A stretch of 64,000 bases of DNA from Trichobilharzia szidati (Eukaryota > Platyhelminthes > Trematoda > Strigeidida > Schistosomatidae). The notes under the pieces are model-generated. The model saw nothing but the letters and a program-made list of their open reading frames with translations, had not been told where the DNA came from and searched no databases. The stretch is from assembly GCA_944472155.2 (NCBI GenBank), contig OX235277.1, positions 37,892,804 through 37,956,803 on the forward strand, written 5' to 3'. Position numbers and translations under genes: made by a program. Below are positions 34,956 to 46,628 of the stretch, in pieces; the stretch's first letter is position 1; every line of letters begins with the position of its first letter.

Positions 34956-35945
34956 CAGCGTTTAAGAATACTGTCCCTCTAGAACGGCCCACTCAAATCA
35001 ACTATTGTATGCTAGATATGTGGACGACATCTTTATTATCCGTGATGGTGGTTACGATCTTAACCAGTTACTACAAATATTCAGCAAATGCCATTCAGCT
35101 ACAAAATTCACTCTGGAAATTGAAAACGAGTCTAAAATTCCTTTTCTTGATGCTGAACTTACAAGGAGAGAAGGTCCATCCATAGGAAACCCACATGGTA
35201 CGGCCAACTGACAAGCTTCTACAGCTGGGTATCAATCAATCGAAAACAAAACCTAATTAGATCTCTTACCAGTCGCGTCTGACGCATCCACAGCTTTGAT
35301 AGCCTGGAAGGAGAACTGTACTTCCTGAAAGAAATCTTCATACAAAACAGTTACCCATCAAGATTCATAGACAGAAATATCGAACAGAAAATCCAAAAGC
35401 AAGAGACGCCATCCGTGCCAAAAAAGATACTTTATATGAACCTCGACTTCAAAGGTGACCTACTCAGTGATATCCTTAAGAGGAGAATTTCCACTTCTTT
35501 AAGAAGAACTTTATTTGCGGGAACATTGAGAGTAGTGTTTTCCAGTCGCCTGCTGATCTGCAGATGCCCGAAGGACAAGATCCCGCCCCTGACCACTTCT
35601 ATGTGCATATATCAGTTCACCTATTGCTGTGGGGCCAGCTACATTGGTCATTCGACTCGTATCCTGTCAGAAAGCATCAAAGAACACTATCCAGCCTGGA
35701 TGCGGAAAGGAAGTATTGGCCATATAAGGCGTGTAATATTCGAACATCTCGTCATCACTGGTCATTCTATTTCAACAAACGCCTCCTTCAGAGCAGTCTA
35801 CAAAGTGAAGAAAAACCTGTCAAAGTCAATCCGTTTCCGTCTTCTATGCATTACAGAAACTCTAGGCATTCAGTTGAAAGAACCAGAACTATGCATACAA
35901 AAGAATATTATTCAGCCACTTCTACTATCATGGTAACAACTCTGT
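34956..35945 (+). pseudogene. Penelope-like retroelement, downstream copy: RT end plus GIY-YIG endonuclease
   Basis: Starts inside the reverse transcriptase just before the catalytic box: YARYVDDIFIIRDGG (35,005, frame 1), followed by FTLEIENESKIPFLDAELTR. After frame breaks, a 173-residue frame (35,415-35,936) holds the linker (KKILYMNLDFKGDLLSDILK) and the GIY-YIG endonuclease: YQFTYCCGASYIGHSTRILS, then SIKEHYPAWMRKG, FEHLVITGHSISTNASF and KEPELCIQKNIIQPLL. Penelope elements use a YxDD reverse transcriptase and this nuclease to prime at a nicked site. It is the best preserved of at least five nuclease remnants here. Not functional as it stands. Confidence 0.88.
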
Positions 35946-37639
35946 TGATTTGACTTAACTTTTGTGTCTATGCTTGTTTTTCTAACTACTTAAAATGCTT
36001 GCGCAATTCCTTATGTTATTTTGTTTCTATGTAAACCCTAAGCATAACTCTTTCATCAAACTATCCATGTAATTACGTAACTGTACTTTGACAATTGTTT
36101 GTGGCAACTCATCACTTTTTTTACTACCCTCTTATATCAATATCCAATTCATCTGAACTTACTAATTATGTTTTCGTTTGACAAATAAAGTGTACACGCA
36201 CAAACAAAACAACCATATATATTTACGGTTGTACAGCTATGAAAACAAATTCGCCGCCGGCGAAAAGAGACTCTTCGCTGAACTACTGGTCTGCTGTCTA
36301 TTAAGAATATTAAACTTTCTGCTATGATGAATGTCATACTGTTGTAACGGCAGAACATAGTCGTATTTAGTAACAGAATTGTACATATCCTGAGTAAGCA
36401 GCCCTAATACATCTATCACCTTAGGCTGCAACGCAAATTTTCTCTGATATCCTCCATAATATGCGTCGGTGGCACAGTGGTTATGACTCTCGCCGACCAT
36501 GCACGTGGTCCACGCACACCTGATTCCTATGGTCGGCCTGCAAAATTTGGGCTACCGATATCACAGGCTGAAAATTCCATACTTGTACCAAAAATACTGT
36601 GTGGTTTCAAGCTATCAAAAAAGGAAATGCTTCTTATGTCTTCTTTCAGTGTTTCCGATGCTGTTTCTTCACTTCACCGTTAAACTCATCTCTCCACTAT
36701 TCGATACTCGTGTAGATAACATATGTATTTACATCTATGCATATATATGCTACTCACAAATCTTGTCAGTAGTACAAGCCACACTATTTCTGTTCATTTC
36801 TCTTATTTTACTATAACTTTAAGATTTGGCAGCAAGAAGTGATTCACTTATGTCCAGGTTTCAAAGCTGATCAACTTCATCGAGTTCTATATTCCAACGC
36901 CTTCCAGCACCGCACGTCGTCACCTATGTGTCAGCAGGATTTAATTCAAATTAATTCTGACTAATGAGAAATTGTACAGTAGCAGTCCTCTTTTCTCTAG
37001 CAGGCCAAAAGAATACAAAACTCTGGCTGAGTTAGTTAGCTGAGTATGCTAAAAACAGAAAGACAATGTCAAGGTGTTTTTCTTGGCTTGTTGGTATTGA
37101 TTTTCAGTACTATTTTTAAGCGTAGATGTGCAGCATGTTGACAATGGTATCGGTATGCTTATGCTTAACATTTGCACTTTTCACAGAGTGAGTTTATTAT
37201 AATTATTATGACAGCACTTTTGCTGTTTATTTTTAAATTATTTTAGTTATTTATAATAAAATAAACTGTGACTAAGATGCCAAGACGTTGCAGTGTACAT
37301 ATACTTTATAATTGGTAATAATAGTACAAGTAACTTTAATGTCAGTGAGAATTCCAGCAAAATATTTTAGTTACCGTTTTTTATTTTATTGACTTTTGCA
37401 CATTAAGGCATTCCGTGGCAGTTTTTGCAGGCATCCGACCGTTTACCTAACAAGATTTTCTTTTAATAATATACTAATTAATTAACATTGAAATTGAGGC
37501 ATTGACTGACTTAGAGTTTAACACAAATATGCACTAGTTGAAAACAGAAACAACTTCCAAAGTTAAAAGGATTTCTAGTCATCTTTTCAGTGGTGATCAA
37601 CTCTGTACCATATATATATGTTATAATTATTATTGTTTC
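35946..37639. other. No gene seen except SINE-B
   Basis: Holds SINE-B at 36,463-36,625 and AT-rich unassigned sequence. 36,640-36,790 shares words with 21,360-21,460 (CTACTTACAAAATCTTGTTAG-like), suggesting an unnamed dispersed repeat. Confidence 0.4.
36463..36625 (+). mobile_element. SINE-B, with internal deletion
   Basis: Head GCGTCGGTGGCACAGTGG, A-box region ATGACTCTCGCC, then a deletion removing most of the B-box. The body GGTCGGCCTGCAAAATTTGG and CTGAAAATTCCATACTTG follow. Confidence 0.8.
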
Positions 37640-38460
37640 GTTGGGTTTCGAGTGGAAAATGGGGCGTCAGAGGTACATTTCCATTTCACACCCTTCTCTA
37701 CAGTCCTCTCTTTAGCTGGTTACACACGAGCTTTCATTTTCTTCCACTTTGTGCTGTTTCCTGCGCGCCAGCTCGTCGTTTTCAGAGTGTGTTCAACTTG
37801 AGAGTCTGCTTGTTGCCAATCGTCAGTCGAAAACCTTATCAGCATGTGTCTAATCCATCTGCCTTTTCTGTAGGCACACTTTTGTTAGGCAATAGCTATT
37901 TGGTTGGTTGACTGTCTGACACAGTTGCTTGTTGATAATCCTTTCTGTCAGGTAGTTGGATCTTCAGCCAGCAAACGCGAAACGAGTTGATAATTATGTT
38001 CACTACTAGCTTGTTGGAAATGCTTTTCGTGACACATGCTCCAAATCTTCGGAGCGTTTATAGGAGCAATAAATTGAAATCGATGTTGGAAATCCAAATC
38101 TTATTCTTCACAACCTCTTTTCTACTTAAGTTCACTGGAAGTCTTGACTTTACTGTCTGGTTCCTTTGCCAACTTGAAGGTTTACGCCTGTATATCTTCA
38201 AGTTTATTTTATATTAGACATAATTCATCTGTGACGTCGATATCTTCTAGAGTCTTCTTGTCAGTCCAACGTATGCCTGTCATCTCACTCCTGACGTTCT
38301 GTTGTATGATCCAGTCGACCACAATCAGGAATATTATCTGTGATAGTAGGCAGCTTTGCCTTCTGTCTTCAAATCAAACTCCTTGCTGAGATCACCAACC
38401 AGTGTGAATCACTTGACGCATAGCTCATGAAGAGGGTTGACAAAAAAAGTTTAGAGGGCT
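37640..38460 (-). mobile_element. RTE-like retrotransposon, diverged, rearranged
   Basis: Minus-strand order follows the reverse-transcriptase C-terminal part and the GCLLSP-to-IMRQ part of the other copies (TTGTATGATCCAGTCGACCA at 38,300; CACTTGACGCATAGCTCATG at 38,410). Internal pieces are missing. Older subfamily. Confidence 0.65.
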
Positions 38461-39429
38461 GAATTTAGTTTAAAATATACTTTCCAGCATGATGACAGTA
38501 TCACCTGCTGTTTGTGTAGGTAACCAATTTTCTCGATAAAATTATACACTACTAATAGAGTAGGTGAAGAACCGCGATCAACTTAGAGAATGCTTCGTTT
38601 TACTTCCCTATCTAATAGATAGTACTTCCAACAAGGAATACAAGGTTTTTAGGCTATGTAAGGGAAGTCCTGAAATGATAGTTCTCCTTATCAACGTCAG
38701 TATAATGAGAGCTATAGTTCGGAGCATATTGTTCTCTTTATGTTATTATCAGCGGAACTTTTCCCCGTTTCTCAGTCATTATTTTCAAATGTAAAGATTC
38801 TGTGAAATAAGCTGGCTTTCCATTTGAATAATTTAATAATACAATTTGAAGGCGAGGGGGACTAGCAGTAGAATCTAGAATTTACATTTCTTCCCATTTG
38901 GGGCTCATCAACTGGATGTACTCTGCATTGATTGACAGTCATTGGCAGTGTTCCCAGTGAGGCATTAATTCCAGTAGTCAACCTTTTGAAACTCCAGAGC
39001 GTCACCCACTACACCACTTGGACCACGGAAATCCCGTATTATGCAAAAGGTATCAATTTTACAATATCCAGAATGAATTCGTGAGTTTTACATCATAAGA
39101 AAACACAATTTTCGGTAGTGATATACACGATACATATTTTTTACTTCAGATTGTTGTTATTGATGCTTAGCAAAAACACAGATAATGTAAACAATCCGAA
39201 ATTGTTTACGATTAAATTAAAAACTTTTGTTCTAGACAAATTTGAGAATGTCACAAAAATGGCTACAATATGGATTCGTGAGTTGAATTTATAAAATCAC
39301 ATGGTTAGTCTTTTTTGTTTTGTTTTGAGGTCTTTGTTTATTTCGAATCTTACTAACAATAAACGTGGATCATTATCATTTGGAAGAATCTGAAGGTTAT
39401 TCAAGTATTGATTTGTAGGGATTTGATTT
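38461..39429. other. No gene seen
   Basis: AT-rich DNA. A box-B-like GTAGTCAACCTTTTGAAACTC stretch at 38,975 is weak. Confidence 0.35.
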
Positions 39430-39660
39430 GATTTGATTGGTTACAAGATTTCATCATGATCTGAAATCGGTTACAGAACCACTGGAAAACCTGCAGGGAG
39501 TACTGGACATCATGCTTTGTAACAAGAAGGTCCTGGGCTCGAAACATGGCGGGTGTATACTGCTGAAGCGTCTCAGACCAGGACGAAACAGCTGTTCAGC
39601 ACTCCCAGCTGGTTTTCCGATGGTTCTCTAATCGATGTCAGCTTATGATGAAATTCTGTA
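39430..39660 (+). repeat. Hammerhead-type repeat, composite, near-complete stem II
   Basis: An inverted 3'-end piece (AGAACCACTGGAAAACCTGC, 39,475-39,510) is joined to a forward unit: AACAAGAAGGTCCTGGGCTC, then CTGAAGCGTCTCAGACC and AGGACGAAACAGCTG (39,563-39,594), then TTCTCTAATCGATGTCAGC. GAAAC is intact. The CTGANGA side reads CTGAAGC, with A9 replaced. Confidence 0.6.
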
Positions 39661-39759
39661 ACGAATCTAAAGCATGTCGTGACTTTCACTTGCTTGGTTG
39701 GCGGAACAGTTGAGGATGTCAAAGTCAATCAGAATAAGGGAAAGCTAAAGAGAACTTTA

Positions 39760-40002
39760 TTTCTGTCAAATTGATGTGGAAATCCACATTACATGGCACA
39801 AAGACCGAGATAGGAAATTTCAATAATGATGTCAAGTGAGATCTTCTATACACCTAAGAGACAGACAGCATGTGGGTTACCGTAATCAATTTTAACTGAC
39901 AGGTATAGACTTTCAACAACACTTGCTGAAGACTAGATTAGGTGGCCATTTAGAAAGGATAAGCATTAAGGAAGTCTGATAGGTAGATGGCTGGTCAACA
40001 AT
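39760..40002 (+). mobile_element. RTE-like fragment, very diverged (tentative)
   Basis: TTCAACAACACTTGCTGAAG and AGGTGGCCATTTAGAAAGGA resemble the INSCLRS to RWPERK area of plus-strand RTE copies. It abuts a minus-strand copy tail to tail. Confidence 0.35.
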
Positions 40003-41395
40003 CTATTATTATTATTATTTCGATAGTTTCAGAGTGAAATATAGGGATTCAACAACACATCTCCGCTTTGTTCTATTTTCTGTTGTCCTCTTCCCCTGGG
40101 TCCACGATTCCCCACAATCTCACATCTCCTCCTTGCACTCATGACCCATTCGTCTTTTCCCATTCGGATTCCCCTCCAGTGATGTCAAGGCGTGCGATGT
40201 AATTCAACGGCCCCCTCAACGTATGCCCGGTCAATCCATCTCCTCCTATTTATTTGTTGAGCAATCGACTTTTGACCGGCCAGAGTTTTCTTTTACTAAT
40301 TCTTTCCGGCCAACTGGCCATCTTATCTTCAGTGTGCAGCTAGTGAAGACAGCTGTTGACAAAATTCTGTAACCTGCTGGAAGTCCTATTAATGGAACGC
40401 ATTGAAAGTTTCTGACTCATGTAGAAGAACTGGCTGATTGACTTCACACGTGTGTTGAACAGAATCCAAATCTTGTTCTTGTCGCTAAGTGAGTGCAGAA
40501 GATTTCAAAACCGATTTCAGGTTGATGAAGGCGTACCTCGCCCCCCCCCCCGATGTTGACTGACTGGATTAGACATCTCCATCTGTGGTGCTTTCCTGTG
40601 TTTGAAACGATGCTTTCTGGCCAGATAAGTGAAGTAGGTAACCTCTGTAAAATCCCTCCAAATGATGGTGATTGATGTTGTTTGCTGTTGGTTGGTTGAT
40701 CGGTTGGTTATCTTCATCACCTCCATCTTCTCTATGTTTACCTGCAGTCCTGTCTTACCTGCCAGCCTCTTCAGCCAGTTTGTTGGTTTTCGCCTACCTG
40801 CAAGTCTTCGAGTTTGTGTGACATAAGACATATGTCTTCAGCGAAATCCAGATCTTATGGAGTCTTCTTATTGGTCGTCCAGCGTATTCCTTACTCTTCG
40901 CCATCAACAGTCTGATGCATAATCCACAATTAAGAATATCATTGGTGATAATAGGCAGCCAGCTTGCCTTACTCCTGTCGTCTTCACTTCGAACGCCTCG
41001 CTGAGTTTTCCGTTGTGGGTCACTTGACATGTGGCATGCATTGTCATATAGCCAGCTGTTGAATGAGGTTGACAAAGACTTGAGGTACGCCATAGTGATG
41101 AAGCAGTTTCTAAATTACTTCTCGATCTACGCTGTCTAAAGCGTTCCCGAAGTCGATGAAGTTGAAGTAGGGAGAGGTTTGACTGACATTCTATGCTTTG
41201 TTCTCTGATGACGGTGCATAGAGTTGGAATTAGATCAGCACATGATTTGCCTTTCCTGAATCCAACTTGTTCCGGTGGGACTGGCGGATTTCTGTATCCA
41301 GTGCATCTTTTGTTCTCTCCAGGATGATGCGACTTAGTATTTTACTTGGCGTGGACAAGAGCATAATTCCACGCCAGTTCTTGCAGAGGTGGAAT
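40003..41395 (-). mobile_element. RTE-like retrotransposon with (ATT)n tail, 5' truncated
   Basis: (ATT)n at 40,003-40,019. The 3' region follows, then a poly-C run (40,541-40,552) inside the coding part, a CAA/TTG-rich segment at 40,675-40,700, the LCHMSSDPQRKTQRGV block, and the reverse-transcriptase segment SRIILERTKDALDTEIRQ (minus frame 41,230-41,556). RTE similarity stops at 41,395 in the LCKNWRGIMLLSTPSK block. Confidence 0.85.
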
Positions 41396-42339
41396 CGAGT
41401 TGTACTTGAAGGAACAATTACTCGTTCTGTAATGTCACCTGTAGAGTTTATCTTTATCCTGGTAGGTTTAACAAGGATTCTTTCAGAAAATGAGCCTACA
41501 GTTGAGGTACAATCATCGCACCAAATGGTGATGAAGTTCAGTAGGCTAATAGTCACTGGTAACTTCCAGAGTAATATGTTGAATGCAATCAGATACTCGT
41601 TATCGTCTACTACACTAATTCCTTTCAGTGCATTATCATATCTCCCATTTCAATTGAGAAATACATTAGCACATGTAACTGCCTTATCGGTGTCCCACAT
41701 ACTATTAGTCAAGCTTTCAGCATTCATAGCCTTTTGAAGCTAGTGTGTGTATAACATGTGCACGATCTGGCTGGCACATTTCAATCCCACAGGTATTTTC
41801 TGTCATTCGCCCACACAAATCTTCAATGCCTCATTTCACAGGGATACATTACCTGTTGTTTTGAAAAATGAAATAAAGATTATACCTGTAACAATGTCAT
41901 CATCTTTTTGGATCAGGTTTACAGTTTAGGCCATTTGTCTTCACCTCACCATTTCTGATAACTATGACAAAAATTCTGTTTCAATTTCTTAAACACTCAA
42001 GCAATTTGCTTATAAATGCAGCTAGGTGAGGCGTATACTACTGAAAAGATTTGTCAGTAGTTTATTGATGAAGATTGACAGGAAGCATTGGAAATTGGAA
42101 ACGACATTTTAAGTCAATGGCTGCAGAGGTAGGAGTGTTATTCCTCAAATCTGGATTTCATTTACGCTTCAGTCAGGAGATAATCTTATTGGAAGACTGC
42201 TTGCCTCAAGGTTTAACCTTCGAGAAATCGACATCCATTCAGAACAGTGTATTATCCGCTGACCTAGCTAACCTTTAATGTGACTAAAAATGTACAGATA
42301 TGGTGTCTTTTTCCTTATAAAAAGTCCGTTACCAAGTCC
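41396..42339. other. No gene seen; probably decayed CR1-like upstream part
   Basis: Sits between an RTE fragment and a CR1-like remnant on the other strand. No motif is clear enough to name. Confidence 0.3.
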
Positions 42340-42965
42340 CTTGTCTTCTGCAGGTACATAAGCACTTTGCATGCTACCTCTGTACTACATCGTTTCCAGT
42401 GTAGACATGATGTGCGAAGTTCTTTCCGTCTACCTTCTTAGACTACACTGTTGCTTACGATTCTATTTCTAAGGTATTCTTACTAGGCTAGCTAACTTTA
42501 TCCTGCAATGATTCTTGGGTTACAAGTCGACTGCCCTTTTGTTTTAAGATAAGAGACAATTACACTGTGTGTAGTGGAAAGCACTTCACTTCTTTGCTCA
42601 GAGGAAGCTGATGTACATTGAGACTGTGTACTTTCTCCACCTGTATTCCCTTTCTTTTTACATGACTTACCGAATTCTTTTATAGCCAATTTCATTAAAT
42701 GTGGTTATGACCTGGTAACTTCTGTCCCATTTATTTCGGCATTAGAATCTTCTGATATGAATAATTTCCTATCTGAAGTTAATTAATAGCCTTATTCAGA
42801 TGATCGTAAACTGAATGCCTTGAAATGTAAGACCGTTAATTCTAGTTTCAGAAGTGAACAAGACTTGCGTGAACTGATTCGCTAACATAATTCTAGTAAC
42901 ATCGACGGCACTATGGTAGGAAAAACGTAGAATATTATTTATCTTGGTTTCAGTTTCTGTTCCAG
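42340..42965 (+). pseudogene. CR1-like reverse transcriptase remnant
   Basis: In shifting frames it reads LDYTVAYDSISK (compare LDFTPAFDSVPR of the 30-kb copy), DSWVTSRLPFCF and RDNYTVCSGKHFTS. Further on come LNALKCKTVNSSFRSEQDLR and SSNIDGTMVGKT (compare SLNPSKCQTVNSTFRHKSDL and NIDGTEIETK). Motif order is that of the CR1 copy. The catalytic YADD segment cannot be found. Confidence 0.75.
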
Positions 42966-42990
42966 TATTTGGTTGGCCGTCTCATATCTT

Positions 42991-44088
42991 GTTATTATTA
43001 TTATTATTGTTCCCTTGGATTCCTAGTGGAACATAGGGCTTCAACTGCATGTCTCCACTCGTTTCTGTCTTCTGCTTGACTTTTCACTTGCATCCATGTT
43101 AATCCATTCTGTTTCAACTCTTCTTCACACGATCTCCTCCATGTCACCCTTGCACTGACGTCCCACTCACCGCTTCCCTTTCGGGTGCCACTAGAGCATT
43201 GGCCTGACGCGCAATGTCACCCAACGGCCTCTTCAGGGAGTGTAAAATCCATATCCACTTTCTCCTGCCTATTTGTTGGGCGATTGGTTCTTGTTTTGTT
43301 TGTTCCCATAGTTTGTTTATTGTTGGTTCTTGTTCTTTCCGGCCATCTGATCTTCAGTATAGAGCCAGCGAAGACAGTTGTTGATAAAGGTCTGCAACAG
43401 ACTGCTGGAAATATTCTTTGTGACCCGCCAAGTTCCTGATCCGTATAGAAGAACTGACTGACTTGACGTTTGTATTGAAAATCCGAATCACTTTGTTGTT
43501 GATGCAGGCTGAGTGACGAAGATTTCCAGATTGGTTTCAGGTTGATGAATGTGTTCCTCGCCTTCCCGATTCTCGATTTGAAATCCTCGTCCGTCCGTTC
43601 CTCCTGTAGTTGAGACAATGCTCCCTAGATAAGTGAGTGAATGAAGTAACCTCTTTCAAATCCCTCCCGTTGATGGTGATTGGCACTGGATGTTGCTGCT
43701 GCTGTTGTTGTTGTTGGTTGGTTGGTTATTTTCATAACCTCCGTCTTGTCTATGTTCACCTGGATTCCTGTCTTTGCTGCTTCTTCGACCAGTTTGTCGG
43801 TTTTCGCTTGTAAGTCTTCGATCTTGTGTGACATCAAACATAAATCATCCACGAAATCCAAGTCTTCTCGTTTCTTACTATCTGACGCATAATCCAGTCC
43901 ACCACAATTAGAAATGTCCATGGTGATAATAAGCACCCTTGTCTGACTCCTGTGTTTACTCCAGACGTCTCGCTGAATTTTCCGTTGTGGATCATTTGAC
44001 ATGTGCTCTTGTCGTACAGCTGTTGAATAAGGTTGATGAATATTTGGGGTACGCCGTAGTATTCGAGTATCATATCCTGTTAACTCCT
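42991..44088 (-). mobile_element. RTE-like retrotransposon with (ATT)n tail; catalytic motif intact
   Basis: (ATT)n at 42,991-43,009. The minus-strand frame 43,625-44,149 carries the reverse-transcriptase end: TGVRQGCLLSP (other frame, 43,834-44,073) and KREDLDFVDDLCLMSHKIED with the F-V-D-D catalytic box intact, then TGIQVNIDKTEVMKITNQ and a repeat-expanded stretch at 43,690-43,730. 43,217-43,618 gives the C-terminal block (FKSRIGKARNTFINLKPIWK). 5' truncated near 44,088. Confidence 0.88.
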
Positions 44089-44177
44089 GAGAAAATCTTT
44101 CGTTTGACTTATTTTTTAGGGAATTCGAGACTTTCTGGCATAACTTCATCTACGAAACATCTATTAGAGGCTAACCT

Positions 44178-44395
44178 GTGCGTCGGTGGCACAGCGGTTA
44201 GGACGCTCGCCAACCATGCATTTGTTCCGGCGCTCGATCCCGGCCGGCACACTCCTCTTAACCTCGCCTAGATTACTAGCTCACTAGTTTTATAGCTGGA
44301 CCCAAGCCTGGATGAAGAGGGAAGGTTGGAGCGTGGTGCTAGCAACTCCACCCCGAAAACTTAACCAAATTGCTACAGAAAATTCAACGCACAAA
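44178..44395 (+). mobile_element. SINE-A, diverged
   Basis: Head GCGTCGGTGGCACAGCGGTT with A-box, B-box-like GCGCTCGATCCCGGCCGG, and body GGAGCGTGGTGCTAGCAACT. The 3' end is lost. Confidence 0.8.
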
Positions 44396-45399
44396 TATAT
44401 TAAAACTTCCTGTAGCTTCCGCAAACATTTATTATAGGAACCGGATGTTGCAGGTAGGTTGGTAGAGAGCTGCAATAGAAATTCGGATGCCACTAGTTTG
44501 AACGATGCATTCACCTACATCTTTATTCCATCTTCCATCATCACCAGTGACATTAATAACTGTTAATAGCATTTTATATGCACAATAGTTGTGCAGCGTT
44601 CACTGAATGTTTACCCACTTCGTGCTGACATTTTTTCATCAGCATGTCTTAAACATCAATATAGATTTTGTTACGAACTAGTACCAGTTAGAGATCATTG
44701 AAAACCGCCGACGAACTCACCAGAGACCGAACCCAGGACCTTCAGGTTACACGATCAATGTCGCTGACCATACAACCAGTTCAATGAATTATGAACTACA
44801 GAAAATTCTAACAGGTATTTACTTTGGACGGCTTTGGAGAGTTCCACTTGATAGTCTGTGGTGACAGTTTATATTGTCGGCTGGTCATATTTAGGCTTCA
44901 GAATTCAGAGTTAAGCTAGTAAAGTTGCATTTCCATGATTTTAAACTGCTATTTACGGCCTACTGCATCAAGAATGCTTCAGATTTACGCCTGTACAATT
45001 GACGTTCAGTCAAACTAGGGGTATTTCGAATGCGTGTTATATCATGACTCCTGGAGCACTTATCCAGGGCAGTGTTTAGTCTCGTTCACCATTCAGCCAC
45101 GGGGGCGAGAATAGACTGATCCGTAAATTCTAACTTCTGTCAAGCCATGGTTTAGATAAAGGCAGGCTTAGTTAAGTGTCTAACAAACTGAGCAATAGCA
45201 CTAAGTAGTACAACAAAAAACATAAATTATGAAACGAAACAGATAGAAGAAGTGTTCGTCTCAAGTAACTATCCCATAAAATTCATTAGGAATATCGAAG
45301 AGATCAAAAAAGGGGTAAAAATAATGGTTGAACTAGTTAGGATAACATAAATAAGAGAGAATATCAGGTATCTACAGTAGTTTTACTATACTAGGAGGG
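44396..45399. other. No gene seen; degenerate hammerhead-type repeats at 44,685-44,790 and 45,040-45,110
   Basis: Minus orientation, recognised from ACCTTCAGGTTACACGATC and AGTGTTTAGTCTCGTTCACC. Cores not intact. Confidence 0.4.
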
Positions 45400-45815
45400 G
45401 ACATCTGAGACCCTACGTAGCAGGAATCGCGAAAAAAACAGGAATTAGAGTGACATTCAAACCCATAAAATCACTCAGAGGCAAGCTCTGAGGACTAAAA
45501 GACCCTGTAGATCCAATTAGACAAAACAATATAATTTACAAAATACCTTGCGATGACTGTGAGTTAGGTCAACCATATTATCAGAACATAAGAATCCAGC
45601 TAAGGTTAGAATGATTGACCCCACGAAGATAAGTAATTTAGAAAGAGGAACTCAGCACTGCATTGCACTGCATGCGTTAACACACAATAGGGTAGGACAT
45701 AGTCAAAATTCTATAAAGTAATATAGGTAGGTGGAGAGAGAGGGAGAGATCGATTACTGAACCCTGCCTGGTTCATCGAGTCTACACGCAACACATGCGC
45801 AGCAGAGGTGACTCA
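45400..45815 (+). pseudogene. Penelope-like GIY-YIG endonuclease remnant (subfamily 3)
   Basis: A decayed frame reads VTFKPIKSLRGKL, LKDPVDPIRQNNIIYKIPCD and CELGQPYYQNIRIQLRLE. This is the P-x-x-x-x-x-x-V-Y-K-I-P-C-x-x-C-x-x-x-Y-x-G entry of GIY-YIG nucleases of this class. The glycine of Y-I-G is not preserved. Later EPCLVHRVYT-type words are decayed. Confidence 0.6.
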
Positions 45816-46054
45816 ACACAAATATCAGAGAAATGAGAGTTATTATTACCAGCAGTCAAATCAGAGGATAATAAATTGTGTTAAAATGAATTTCATTTCA
45901 CATAATAACATTCCTAAAAGTTATTTTTTTACTATGAAAAACATCTTATTTCCCACTTGATTGTATTTTATTGATAATACTAATATTATTATTCCCAAAT
46001 GTACTTCATCTTAGCTCAATGATTTTATTCAAATGTCTAATCATCAATTTTTAT

Positions 46055-46205
46055 TCATGTATATAAATGAAACAAGAAAGTTGTGTGTGAGTACTATGAT
46101 ATGATAATGAGCAGTGATAAATTGTGCTTGGAATGTCGTCACCAGTACAACACTATGTGTGATTTTATCAAAATAAAATCCTATCCATAATGGAGTAATA
46201 CTCTA
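46055..46205 (+). repeat. Left member of a ~150-bp repeat pair around an RTE copy
   Basis: TATAAATGAAACAAGAAAG to TTATCAAAATAAAATCC. The counterpart 47,685-47,835 carries the same words with many differences. The RTE copy 46,629-47,680 sits between them. Confidence 0.65.
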
Positions 46206-46628
46206 CCACACTGTTTAGGTTTTATCCTTATATACATGATATAGCGCTATTCCTAACCACTTCCTCCAGTTAGCATCCACAACATCTTGACACATAGTAC
46301 ACCCTACTGGTCACACCTTCTCAGCACACCTTCAGTACATCCACCTGTGTAGTAGTCAACAATGAGCTAGAGATTGACATTTGGATTGTGAGTTTTTCTG
46401 GAGAACTGGATGAGTTTCAATGTGAATTTGGTGAAGAACCAATACTAGACCCAAACTTGGACGAAATGGCTGTCCGGTGTTCTCTGACTATCAGTGATCT
46501 CTAACTAACTAAGTAATATTGTTGGTTGGTTGATGGAAAAATCGACATTCACAATTTGTCCAAATCCATACAACAAGCCATAGACTGAATAGCTTCAACA
46601 GGAGTGTAGACGATAGTCTCCTTCTGGT

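Noticed and set aside
41267..41737. 156-codon plus-strand ORF
   Set aside because: Shadow of the minus-strand RTE reverse transcriptase in its first part, with unassigned sequence after that.
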